Shown: positions 50,457-57,785 of the stretch, one piece after another
How the letters are laid out: each line of letters begins with the position of its first letter
Numbering within the stretch: position 1 is the stretch's first letter
Assembly: GCA_903853895.1 (NCBI GenBank)
Contig: CAINUX010000106.1
Span: 1 to 64,000 of the forward strand
Reading direction: 5' to 3'
Origin: an uncultured beta proteobacterium
GTDB taxonomy: Bacteria > Pseudomonadota > Gammaproteobacteria > Burkholderiales > Burkholderiaceae_C
Length of the DNA stretch: 64,000 nucleotides
Position numbers and translations under genes: made by a program
Notes under the pieces: model-generated
Told to the model about the DNA's origin: nothing
The model's input: the letters and a program-made list of their open reading frames with translations, nothing else
The model's database searches: none

Positions 50457-51533
50457 ATGACTGATACCGCACCCGCCGCGAAACCGCTGGCTATCACGAT
50501 GGGGGATGCCGCGGGTATTGGCCCCGAGATCATTGCCAAGGCCTACCGGCAGCAGGCCGACCTGTTGCGCAACTGCTTTGTGGTGGGCGACGTGGGCACC
50601 CTGCGCCGTGCTGCCCAAGTGGTTGCGCCGGGCGGGCAACCCTCGCTGCCGATTGCAGTCATCAGCGCGCCAAACGAGATGTGCGAGGTGCCTCCAAACT
50701 GTATCCCGGTATTGCAGATCGGCGAACCGGCGGAGCCCGTGGCCTGGGGTGCCATCAGCAGGGTGGCGGGCGCGTTGGCCGGGCGTTGTGTCGAGTGGGC
50801 AGCGGATGCTGCGTTGGCCGGACAGGTGTGCGCCATGGTCACGGCCCCCTTGCACAAGGAGGCATTGGCCGCAGCCGGATACCCGTTTGACCAGTTTCCC
50901 GGGCATACCGAGCTATTGCAGGAGCGCGCCGCGCGATTCTTGGGGCGGCCGGTTTCCGAGGTGCCGGTTCGCATGATGCTGGCAAATGGGGAGTTGCGCA
51001 CTGTGCTGGTGAGTATCCACATGTCGCTGCGCCAAGCCATCGAAGCCGTGACCTTTGCGAATGTGCTGGAGACCTTGCAGATTACCCATGGAGCCTTGTC
51101 GCGGGTATTGGGACGGGCGCCGCGCATCGCGGTGGCGGGGCTCAACCCGCATGCGGGCGAAGGTGGGCTGTTTGGCCGTGAAGAGCTTGAGGTGATCCGG
51201 CCCGCCGTGGACGCTGCGCGAGCCAGCGGTATCGACGCCAGTGGCCCCTGGGCGCCTGACACAGTGTTTATGCGCGCCCGCAACAGCACGGGTCACGTGG
51301 GAGAGTTCGACGTGGTGGTCGCCATGTACCACGACCAGGGACTGATTCCGGTGAAATACCTGGGCGTTGAACAGGGGGTTAACGTGACGTTGGGCCTGCC
51401 GCTGGTGCGCACCAGTCCTGACCACGGCACGGCTTTTGATATTGCTGGCACCGGCCGTGCCGATGCGTCCAGTCTGATCGAGGCAGTGCGCATGGCAAAG
51501 ATGCTGGCGACTGAGGCGGGCAGCGATCTGTGA
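50457..51533 (+). CDS. pdxA: 4-hydroxythreonine-4-phosphate dehydrogenase
   Basis: Makes the aminoacetone phosphate precursor of pyridoxal phosphate (358 aa). Family motifs are AITMGDAAGIGPEI, VTAPLHKEAL, GHTELLQ, AGLNPHAGEGGLFG and VAMYHDQGLIPVKYLG, with DHGTAFDIAGTGRA near the end. It follows the Nif3 gene by 15 bases. A PdxA paralogue acting on a different substrate cannot be excluded. Confidence 0.9.
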   Translation: MTDTAPAAKPLAITMGDAAGIGPEIIAKAYRQQADLLRNCFVVGDVGTLRRAAQVVAPGGQPSLPIAVISAPNEMCEVPPNCIPVLQIGEPAEPVAWGAISRVAGALAGRCVEWAADAALAGQVCAMVTAPLHKEALAAAGYPFDQFPGHTELLQERAARFLGRPVSEVPVRMMLANGELRTVLVSIHMSLRQAIEAVTFANVLETLQITHGALSRVLGRAPRIAVAGLNPHAGEGGLFGREELEVIRPAVDAARASGIDASGPWAPDTVFMRARNSTGHVGEFDVVVAMYHDQGLIPVKYLGVEQGVNVTLGLPLVRTSPDHGTAFDIAGTGRADASSLIEAVRMAKMLATEAGSDL

Positions 51534-51553
51534 AGCGGTGGAGCGTAGCGGCG

Positions 51554-51988
51554 CTATTTCTTCAGACTGTCGCGGATTTCGCGTAGCAGCAACACGTCTT
51601 CTGATGTGACGACCGGCTCCGGGGCGGCCACGGCTGCAGGGGCCTCACGCTTCAAACGGTTGATCTGTTTGACCATCAGGAAAATGATGGATGCAAGAAT
51701 GGCGAAGTTCACAGCGACCGTGATAAAGCTGCCGTAGGCAAAAACCGGAACGCCTGCCTTGCGCAAGGCATCTAGGCTGGCTCCGGTACCAGCGGGAACG
51801 GAACCCAGAACGACAAACAGACTGGAGAAGTCGAGTTTCCCAAACGCCGCGCCTACGACGGGCATGATCAGGTCGGCGACTATTGAGTCAACAATTTTCC
51901 CGAATGCGCCGCCGATGATCACGCCGACTGCCAAGTCAATGACATTGCCTTTAACCGCGAAATCCTTGAATTCCTGAATCATTCCCAT
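51554..51988 (-). CDS. mscL: Large-conductance mechanosensitive channel
   Basis: A homopentameric inner-membrane channel that opens under osmotic downshock (144 aa). It has the family start [45 protein letters not shown]1 and TM2 around it, and the C-terminal helix [13 protein letters not shown]. The ATG at 51988 is chosen; ATG 51982 is also possible. The gene faces petA divergently. Confidence 0.95.
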   Translation of the reverse strand: MGMIQEFKDFAVKGNVIDLAVGVIIGGAFGKIVDSIVADLIMPVVGAAFGKLDFSSLFVVLGSVPAGTGASLDALRKAGVPVFAYGSFITVAVNFAILASIIFLMVKQINRLKREAPAAVAAPEPVVTSEDVLLLREIRDSLKK

Positions 51989-52017
51989 TGCCGTGTGCTC
52001 CAAATTGGTGAAAAAAG

Positions 52018-52047
52018 AGAGTATTGCCGACAAATGACCCCTGTCAA
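52018..52047 (-). promoter_or_regulatory. Candidate mscL promoter
   Basis: On the minus strand a perfect TTGACA (52047-52042) is followed after 18 bases by TACTCT (52023-52018). This leaves about 30 bases of leader before the mscL ATG at 51988. On the other strand TACAAT at 52098-52103 may be the -10 box of petA, but no matching -35 is visible. Confidence 0.45.
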
Positions 52048-52143
52048 GGCCACACCATGCCAGCAACGGCGATCAAATTCGCGCTGTGGCGGTCAGCTAC
52101 AATGAGAGCTTACCCCTAGTAGTCATGTTCATTGAGGATTCTC

Positions 52144-52758
52144 ATGAGTGAAACCCTTGTCGACAGCCAACCGATCGACTCCAGCAAGCGTACTTGGTTG
52201 ATCGCGTCCAGTTGCGCTGGTGCCGTTGGCGTTGGTGCAGCCGCCATCCCTTTTGTCAGTACATTTCAACCCTCCGAGCGTGCTAAAGCGGCCGGCGCAG
52301 CTGTGGAAGTGGATATCGGAGGCCTGAGGCCTGGTGAGAAAATGACCGTCGAATGGCGCGGCAAGCCGGTGTGGGTTATCCGCCGCACACCTGAGCAATT
52401 GGCGAGTCTGACGACAGTGACACCGCAATTGGCCGACCCTACATCCCAGCGTAAGCCTTCCGAGTTGACCCCGGAATACGCTCGCAATGAAGGTCGATCC
52501 ATCAAACCTGAGTTTTTCATCGCAGTGGGGATTTGTACCCATTTGGGCTGCTCGCCCTCCGACAAATTTCAACCCGGACCGCAGGCGTCTCTGCCCGACG
52601 ATTGGCAAGGTGGCTTTTTGTGCCCATGCCATGGATCGACCTTTGACTTCGCAGGCCGCGTGTTCAAAAACAAACCTGCACCCGACAATCTCGAAATCCC
52701 TCCCCACATGTACCTCTCTGACAGCAAACTGCTGATCGGCGAAGACAAGAAAGCCTGA
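52144..52758 (+). CDS. petA: Rieske iron-sulfur protein of the cytochrome bc1 complex
   Basis: Passes electrons from ubiquinol to cytochrome c1 (204 aa). A Tat-like N-terminus (SSKRTWLIASSCAGAVG) and membrane anchor are followed by the [2Fe-2S] domain. Ligands are Cys131 and His133 (CTHLGC) plus Cys160 and His163 (CPCHGS), with the Cys136-Cys162 disulfide. The twin-arginine signature here is only a KR pair, as seen in several bc1 Rieske proteins. ATG 52144 with GAGGAT upstream is chosen over 52132. Confidence 0.95.
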   Translation: MSETLVDSQPIDSSKRTWLIASSCAGAVGVGAAAIPFVSTFQPSERAKAAGAAVEVDIGGLRPGEKMTVEWRGKPVWVIRRTPEQLASLTTVTPQLADPTSQRKPSELTPEYARNEGRSIKPEFFIAVGICTHLGCSPSDKFQPGPQASLPDDWQGGFLCPCHGSTFDFAGRVFKNKPAPDNLEIPPHMYLSDSKLLIGEDKKA

Positions 52759-52769
52759 GGAACAAGAAC

Positions 52770-54173
52770 ATGGCTGATTTCAAGGAAATTTCCCCTAACG
52801 CGTCGGCGGGCGCCAAGCTCACAAACTGGTTCGAGAACCGTTTACCCACAGCATTCGACATGTACAAGGTGCACATGTCGGAGTACTACGCGCCCAAGAA
52901 CTTCAACTTCTGGTACATCTTTGGTTCACTGGCCATGCTGGTTCTGGTGATCCAGATCGTCACCGGCATTTTTCTGACGATGCACTACAAGCCGGATGCC
53001 GCCTTGGCCTTTGGCTCAGTGGAGTACATCATGCGCGACGTGCCGTGGGGCTGGCTGATTCGCTATATGCATTCGACGGGTGCTTCTGCGTTCTTTGTTG
53101 TCGTTTACCTCCACATGTTTCGTGGTCTGTTGTACGGTAGCTACCGCAAGCCACGTGAGCTGGTCTGGGTATTCGGATGTGCAATTTTCCTGTGCCTGAT
53201 GGCCGAAGCCTTCATGGGCTATCTATTGCCTTGGGGGCAGATGAGCTACTGGGGCGCCCAGGTGATTGTCAATCTGTTCGCTGCTGTGCCCTTCGTTGGT
53301 CCGGATTTGGCATTGCTGATTCGTGGCGATTTTGTGGTCGGTGACGCAACCCTGAACCGGTTCTTTAGCTTCCACGTGATCGCAGTGCCGTTGGTGTTGC
53401 TCGGTCTGGTGGTTGCACACTTGATGGCATTGCACGATGTGGGTTCCAATAATCCCGATGGCATCGAGATCAAGGCGACCAAAGACGCCAAGGGCATTCC
53501 TCTGGACGGTATACCTTTCCACCCCTACTACACCGTGCACGACATCTTCGCGGTGTCCATGTTCTTGATGGTTTTTTCAGCCGTCATCTTTTTTGCGCCT
53601 GAGCTGGGCGGCTACTTCCTGGAATACAACAATTTCATTCCAGCGGATCCATTGCAGACACCGTTGCACATCGCGCCGGTCTGGTACTTCACCCCGTTCT
53701 ACTCCATGCTGCGCGCCATCACCGATGAAATGATGGTTGTGTTGGAAATTTGTGCGGTGGTAGTTGCCTTGTTCAGTATCGTCAAGTTCAAGATGCCCAT
53801 GATTTTCAAGGTCGTGATTGTCATTGCAACGGCTGCGGTCGTGGCGATGATGGTGTCGATCGACGCGAAGTTCTGGGGTGTCGTGGCCATGGGTGGCGCC
53901 GTTGTCATCTTGTTTTTCCTGCCTTGGCTGGACTATTGCCCGGTCAAGTCCATACGCTACCGCCCTGATTGGCACAAATACAACTATGCTGTTTTTGTGA
54001 TCAATTTTGTGATCCTTGCCTACTTGGGAACGCAACCTCCATCCGCAATTGGCGAGCGTGTGTCTCAGGTCGGAACCATGTTTTACTTCGGCTTTTTCCT
54101 GTTGATGCCGTGGTGGAGTCGTCTGGGGGAGGCCAAGGCCGTGCCGACCCGCGTCAATTTCGCTGCCCATTGA
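52770..54173 (+). CDS. petB: Cytochrome b of the bc1 complex
   Basis: The heme-b subunit (467 aa, about eight to nine membrane helices). Heme-ligand histidines are in RYMHSTGASAFFVVVYLHMFRG and in SFHVIAVPLVLLGLVVAHLMALH. The quinol-site PDWY-like motif is replaced by HIAPVWYFTPFYSMLRAI. It starts 11 bases after petA. The length and full C-terminal half mark it as a bc1, not b6f, protein. Confidence 0.96.
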   Translation: MADFKEISPNASAGAKLTNWFENRLPTAFDMYKVHMSEYYAPKNFNFWYIFGSLAMLVLVIQIVTGIFLTMHYKPDAALAFGSVEYIMRDVPWGWLIRYMHSTGASAFFVVVYLHMFRGLLYGSYRKPRELVWVFGCAIFLCLMAEAFMGYLLPWGQMSYWGAQVIVNLFAAVPFVGPDLALLIRGDFVVGDATLNRFFSFHVIAVPLVLLGLVVAHLMALHDVGSNNPDGIEIKATKDAKGIPLDGIPFHPYYTVHDIFAVSMFLMVFSAVIFFAPELGGYFLEYNNFIPADPLQTPLHIAPVWYFTPFYSMLRAITDEMMVVLEICAVVVALFSIVKFKMPMIFKVVIVIATAAVVAMMVSIDAKFWGVVAMGGAVVILFFLPWLDYCPVKSIRYRPDWHKYNYAVFVINFVILAYLGTQPPSAIGERVSQVGTMFYFGFFLLMPWWSRLGEAKAVPTRVNFAAH

Positions 54174-54183
54174 GTCGGAGACT

Positions 54184-54948
54184 ATGCAAATGAAAAAAGT
54201 ACTATTGAGTTTGCTGGCGGCCGTGGGTTTCATGGTCGGTGCCCAGGCGAATACTGGCGGAATGGCTTGGGATCGGGCTCCGGACCGGTCCAATGATCTC
54301 GCAGCTCTACAAAATGGCGCCAAGCTGTTTGTCAATTACTGTCTGAATTGCCATTCGGCAGCCTTCATGCGATTCAACCGGCTGAAGGATATTGGCCTGA
54401 CGGATCAACAGATCAAAGATAACCTGTTGTTCACCACCGAGAAGGTCGGTGAGACCATGAAGTCGGCGATCGATCCCCGCCAAGCCAAGGAATGGTTTGG
54501 TGCCAATCCCCCTGATCTGACGGTGATCGCACGTTCCCGTTCAGCCCAGGGCAAGGGAAGTGGCGCGGACTACCTGTACACGTATCTGCGTACGTATTAC
54601 GTGGACGATGCCAAGGCGACAGGCTGGAACAACCTGGTCTTTCCCAATGTGGGTATGCCCCACGCTTTGTGGGAATTGCAAGGCAAACGTGCCGCTGTGT
54701 ATGAAACAATTTCTGAACACGGCCACGAAGTGCAGACGTTCAAGGGTTGGGAGCAATTGACGCCTGGCACCATGGCACCAGAGCAATACGACCAGGCCGT
54801 CGGCGATTTGGTGAGTTACCTTCAATGGATGGCGGAGCCTGCCAAGAATACGCGCATTCGAGTTGGCTTTGGCGTGATGCTGTTCTTGCTGCTCATGACT
54901 TTCTTCGCATGGCGGCTCAACGCGGCCTTCTGGAGAGACGTCAAGTAA
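54184..54948 (+). CDS. petC: Cytochrome c1 of the bc1 complex
   Basis: The membrane-anchored heme c1 subunit (254 aa). A signal peptide ends near VGAQAN, the heme site is CLNCH (53-57), the methionine ligand lies in FPNVGMPHALWELQ, and a C-terminal anchor (FGVMLFLLLMTFFAW) closes the protein. ATG at 54184 or 54190 both fit. Last gene of petABC. Confidence 0.95.
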   Translation: MQMKKVLLSLLAAVGFMVGAQANTGGMAWDRAPDRSNDLAALQNGAKLFVNYCLNCHSAAFMRFNRLKDIGLTDQQIKDNLLFTTEKVGETMKSAIDPRQAKEWFGANPPDLTVIARSRSAQGKGSGADYLYTYLRTYYVDDAKATGWNNLVFPNVGMPHALWELQGKRAAVYETISEHGHEVQTFKGWEQLTPGTMAPEQYDQAVGDLVSYLQWMAEPAKNTRIRVGFGVMLFLLLMTFFAWRLNAAFWRDVK

Positions 54949-55001
54949 TACGACCTTTTGCCCATGCGGTTGCATCCGGCGGATGTGACAAGATGGTCCC
55001 G

Positions 55002-55040
55002 GAGTGGGTTCGCAATGGCAACCCACTCTTTTTAATTTTT
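55002..55040 (+). terminator. Hairpin terminator between petC and sspA
   Basis: GAGTGGGTT (55002-55010) pairs perfectly with AACCCACTC (55020-55028), followed by TTTTTAATTTTT. It is a strong rho-independent terminator by appearance. The AGGAG ribosome site of sspA starts right after the T-run, so any transcript from petABC into sspA must read through it, or sspA has its own start. Confidence 0.8.
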
Positions 55041-55054
55041 AGGAGTCTTTTGCC

Positions 55055-55666
55055 ATGATGGTGCTGTATTCAGGAACAACCTGCCCCTTTTCTCACCGTT
55101 GCCGCTTTGTCCTTTTCGAGAAGGGCATGGACTTCGAAATTCGCGATGTGGACTTGTACAACAAGCCGGAAGACATCAGTGTCATGAATCCGTATGGTCA
55201 AGTGCCCATTCTGGTGGAACGCGATTTGATTCTCTACGAATCCAACATCATCAATGAGTACATTGACGAGCGGTTTCCCCATCCCCAATTGATGCCCGGT
55301 GACCCTGTAGACCGCGCCCGTGTTCGTTTGTTCCTGCTCAATTTTGAAAAGGAACTGTTTGTGCATGTCTCGACTCTGGAAGCTCGCAGTTCCAAGGGCA
55401 ACGAGAAGGCGCTCGAAAAAGCCCGCGCCCATATACGCGACCGTCTAACGCAATTGGCTCCGGTATTTTTGAAGAATAAATACATGCTGGGCGACAACTT
55501 CTCTATGCTGGACGTGGCGATTGCCCCGCTACTGTGGCGCCTGGATTTCTATGGCATTGACCTGAGCAAGAACGCGGCACCGTTATTGAAGTATGCGGAG
55601 CGAATCTTTTCGCGTCCGGCCTACATTGAGGCGCTGACACCCTCTGAAAAGGTGATGCGCAAGTAA
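55055..55666 (+). CDS. sspA: Stringent starvation protein A
   Basis: An RNA polymerase-associated protein with a glutathione S-transferase fold (203 aa). The thioredoxin-like N-half has GTTCPFSHRCRFVL and PYGQVPILVERD, and the helical C-half has YMLGDNFSMLDVAIAPLLWRL. The catalytic Cys of real GSTs is not evident. AGGAG precedes the ATG. Paired with sspB as in E. coli. Confidence 0.94.
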   Translation: MMVLYSGTTCPFSHRCRFVLFEKGMDFEIRDVDLYNKPEDISVMNPYGQVPILVERDLILYESNIINEYIDERFPHPQLMPGDPVDRARVRLFLLNFEKELFVHVSTLEARSSKGNEKALEKARAHIRDRLTQLAPVFLKNKYMLGDNFSMLDVAIAPLLWRLDFYGIDLSKNAAPLLKYAERIFSRPAYIEALTPSEKVMRK

Positions 55667-55683
55667 TTGCGCGCAGGCTTGCC

Positions 55684-56154
55684 ATGATTGATTCAGCGGA
55701 CTCCAGCTCGACACGTCCCTATCTCATTCGTGCTTTGTATGAGTGGTGTACGGACAATGGTCTGACGCCGTTCATTGCCGTCTTGGTGGATGAGACGGTG
55801 CGTGTGCCCAATGAGTATGTCAAAGACGGTGAGATTGTGTTGAATATCAGTTTTGACGCAACCAGTTCACTGACAATGGGCAACGAGTTCATCGAGTTCA
55901 AGGGGCGGTTTGGTGGCAAGGCACGGGACATTTTTGTTCCCGTGGACCGTGTCGTTGCCATCTACGCACGGGAAAACGGGCAAGGCATGGCTTTTCCCAT
56001 GTTGGCACGCTCGGCAGCGGCCCCCACGGCAGCGCCCGCGGCGGAGGGTAAGTCGACCGTGTTAACGCAGGTGACCAATGTTGTAGCGGGCGAGGGGGTG
56101 GATCCGCCCCGTCCCTCAGGTGGCGGCAAGCCTGCGCTGACACGAATCAAGTAA
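55684..56154 (+). CDS. sspB: ClpXP adaptor protein SspB
   Basis: Delivers ssrA-tagged proteins to ClpXP (156 aa). The substrate-binding core is RALYEWCTDNGLTPFIAVLVDE, with NISFDATSSLTMGNEFIEFKGRFGG, an extended flexible linker rich in Ala and Pro, and the C-terminal ClpX-tethering motif PALTRIK. It follows sspA by 17 bases. Confidence 0.94.
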   Translation: MIDSADSSSTRPYLIRALYEWCTDNGLTPFIAVLVDETVRVPNEYVKDGEIVLNISFDATSSLTMGNEFIEFKGRFGGKARDIFVPVDRVVAIYARENGQGMAFPMLARSAAAPTAAPAAEGKSTVLTQVTNVVAGEGVDPPRPSGGGKPALTRIK

Positions 56155-56195
56155 ATCACGCGGCGCCCGGGATTTTTTGTGGTTCCTGGGTGATG

Positions 56196-56201
56196 TAGAA
56201 T
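56196..56201 (+). promoter_or_regulatory. Candidate -10 box of the tRNA-Thr gene
   Basis: TAGAAT lies nine bases upstream of the tRNA 5' end, the expected distance for a -10 box. The upstream TTTTTT (56173-56178) is only a very poor -35. Confidence 0.4.
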
Positions 56202-56210
56202 AAAAGACGT

Positions 56211-56286
56211 GCCGATTTAGCTCAGTTGGTAGAGCAACCGCCTTGTAAGCGGTAGGTCATCAGTTCGAATCCGATAATCGGCACCA
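56211..56286 (+). tRNA. tRNA-Thr (anticodon TGT)
   Basis: A complete tRNA with encoded CCA end. The acceptor stem GCCGATT pairs with AATCGGC, the anticodon stem ACCGC pairs with GCGGT, and the anticodon loop CTTGTAA places TGT at 56244-56246. The T arm has the GTTCGAATC consensus and the A-C mismatch also seen in the E. coli thrU tRNA. It reads ACA and, by wobble, other threonine codons. Confidence 0.97.
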
Positions 56287-56298
56287 TTTTTTATTCAA

Positions 56299-56613
56299 TC
56301 AGGCAGAAGGGCGTGGCGTCTGGACTTTCAGACGAATCGCGCTGACGTCCCAGCCTTTTGTACGAAGGTGTGACTCAAGGGCTGGCACAAGTTGACGGAC
56401 TTTCGCGGCAATAGCGTTGTTGTCGAGTAGCAGGCACCAGACGGAACCTTCGATAGGCCCCGCATGCACCGCTGAACGCAATGGAGCGGGAATGAGTGCC
56501 TCGACGGATTTCAGTCGGGCTGTTGACTCCATTGCAAGCCCGGCTAGGCGCGCCAATGTAGGCGAGTCCTGTGTAGCCTGAAGTAGCGTATATGAATGAT
56601 TGCGGCGGTTCAT
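56299..56613 (-). CDS. DUF721 (DciA-like) protein
   Basis: A 104-aa protein of the DUF721 family, related to the replicative helicase loader DciA. The family core GSVWCLLLDNNAIAAKVRQLVPALESHLRTKG is in the C-terminal half. ATG 56613 is chosen; the ORF track start at 56673 has an odd N-terminus. It converges with the tRNA gene and is divergent from the M23 peptidase gene, a common arrangement next to secA. Confidence 0.75.
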   Translation of the reverse strand: MNRRNHSYTLLQATQDSPTLARLAGLAMESTARLKSVEALIPAPLRSAVHAGPIEGSVWCLLLDNNAIAAKVRQLVPALESHLRTKGWDVSAIRLKVQTPRPSA

Positions 56614-56638
56614 GGCCTTGTATGTAAAGGGATTCTGA

Positions 56639-57643
56639 ATGCAGTTGATTATCACGGATGCTTGGCTGACCAAGAGTCGTGCCTTTCACCTGAGTGGATC
56701 TAAGCTTCTGATGGCGATCATCGTGTCATCTTTCGCACTCATGTTGATATCGGCGGGTCTGTATCACTGGGTCTTCCTGAAAGGCGCCCGGGAGGGCTGG
56801 CCCATCATTGGAACGCTGGTACGCTTGGTCGTGAAGGACGAAGTGGCGCAGCAGGATCGCTTCATGCGTGAAAACATCGATGTCATGGCCAAGAAGCTGG
56901 GTGAAATGCAGGCCAAAATGTTGCAGCTGGAGTCACTTGGTGAGCGTGTTTCCGGCTTGGCTGGCGTCAATCCTTCCGATATCAAAATCAGGCCGGGTCA
57001 GGGTGGCAAGCTTGTTTCTGGCAGAGACCTCTCCATGCTCGAATTGCAGACTACGTTGCAAGAGCTCGATGAAGTTGCGAGCGCGCGAACCGATCTGATG
57101 ACAGTACTCGAATCTAGGCTGTTCGAGCAAAAGATCAAAAAGATGATGATTCCGACGCAGACCCCAGTGCCGAATGCCAACCTGGGCTCCATGTTCGGTT
57201 GGCGTATTGACCCCATTACCGGACGATCGGCATTGCATACAGGACTCGATTTCCCCGCAACACCAGGAACGGCCATCTTCGCCGCTGCGGGCGGGGTGGT
57301 CGTCACCCAAGAGTTTCAATCTGAATACGGCAACATGATCGAGATCGACCACGGCAATGATTTGATTTCCCGCTATGCCCATACTTCCAAGGTGGGGGTC
57401 AAGAAGGGTGACTTGATCAAGCGCGGTCAAAAAATTGCAGAAGTCGGCAACACCGGTCGGTCAACCGGACCACATTTGCATTTTGAGGTCCTGGTGCAGG
57501 GCGTTCCACAAGACCCCCAGAAATTTCTCAACGCCGGACGCCAAGTCGCGCCCGCCCAGCTGGCGCAATCCAATCCGCAGGCATCTTCAGGCTTTTCTCC
57601 ATCGAAAGGCAATTTGGCCATGCCGCCTCCCAGTCAACGGTAA
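56639..57643 (+). CDS. Membrane-anchored M23 (LytM-like) peptidase
   Basis: A murein hydrolase-like protein (334 aa) with an N-terminal membrane helix (about 23-45), a coiled-coil region with MAKKLGEMQAKMLQLESLG, and a C-terminal LytM domain. Zinc ligands are visible in HTGLDF and HLHFEV, so it may be active, unlike EnvC-type activators. The last 40 residues are low-complexity. It sits upstream of secA, the usual place for this family in Burkholderiales. Confidence 0.88.
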   Translation: MQLIITDAWLTKSRAFHLSGSKLLMAIIVSSFALMLISAGLYHWVFLKGAREGWPIIGTLVRLVVKDEVAQQDRFMRENIDVMAKKLGEMQAKMLQLESLGERVSGLAGVNPSDIKIRPGQGGKLVSGRDLSMLELQTTLQELDEVASARTDLMTVLESRLFEQKIKKMMIPTQTPVPNANLGSMFGWRIDPITGRSALHTGLDFPATPGTAIFAAAGGVVVTQEFQSEYGNMIEIDHGNDLISRYAHTSKVGVKKGDLIKRGQKIAEVGNTGRSTGPHLHFEVLVQGVPQDPQKFLNAGRQVAPAQLAQSNPQASSGFSPSKGNLAMPPPSQR

Positions 57644-57785
57644 AATCAACGGTTTGGTTTTCAACGGTGCCGGTTTGATCGCAGGAGCGATTGAATTTCA
57701 TCAGAACATCCCCACTTCAAACAGATTAGAAAAAGGACTGTGCTGTGCTGCGAACCCATAGTGGGTCCAGGCCAGTCTTGCATCC
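57644..57785 (+). other. Leader region between the M23 gene and secA
   Basis: A 142-base gap. ACCCA (57757-57761) and TGGGT (57765-57769) form a 5-bp hairpin with a TAG loop shortly before secA. No SecM-like arrest peptide is encoded, and no Shine-Dalgarno is seen at the secA ATG. No clear promoter boxes are visible. Confidence 0.35.

Noticed and set aside
56287-56298. T-run after the tRNA as a terminator
   Set aside because: It lacks a preceding hairpin of its own apart from the tRNA, so I do not call it a separate terminator.
57644-57785. SecM-type arrest peptide upstream of secA
   Set aside because: No secretion-type ORF with an arrest motif occurs in the leader, and SecM is limited to gammaproteobacteria as far as I know.
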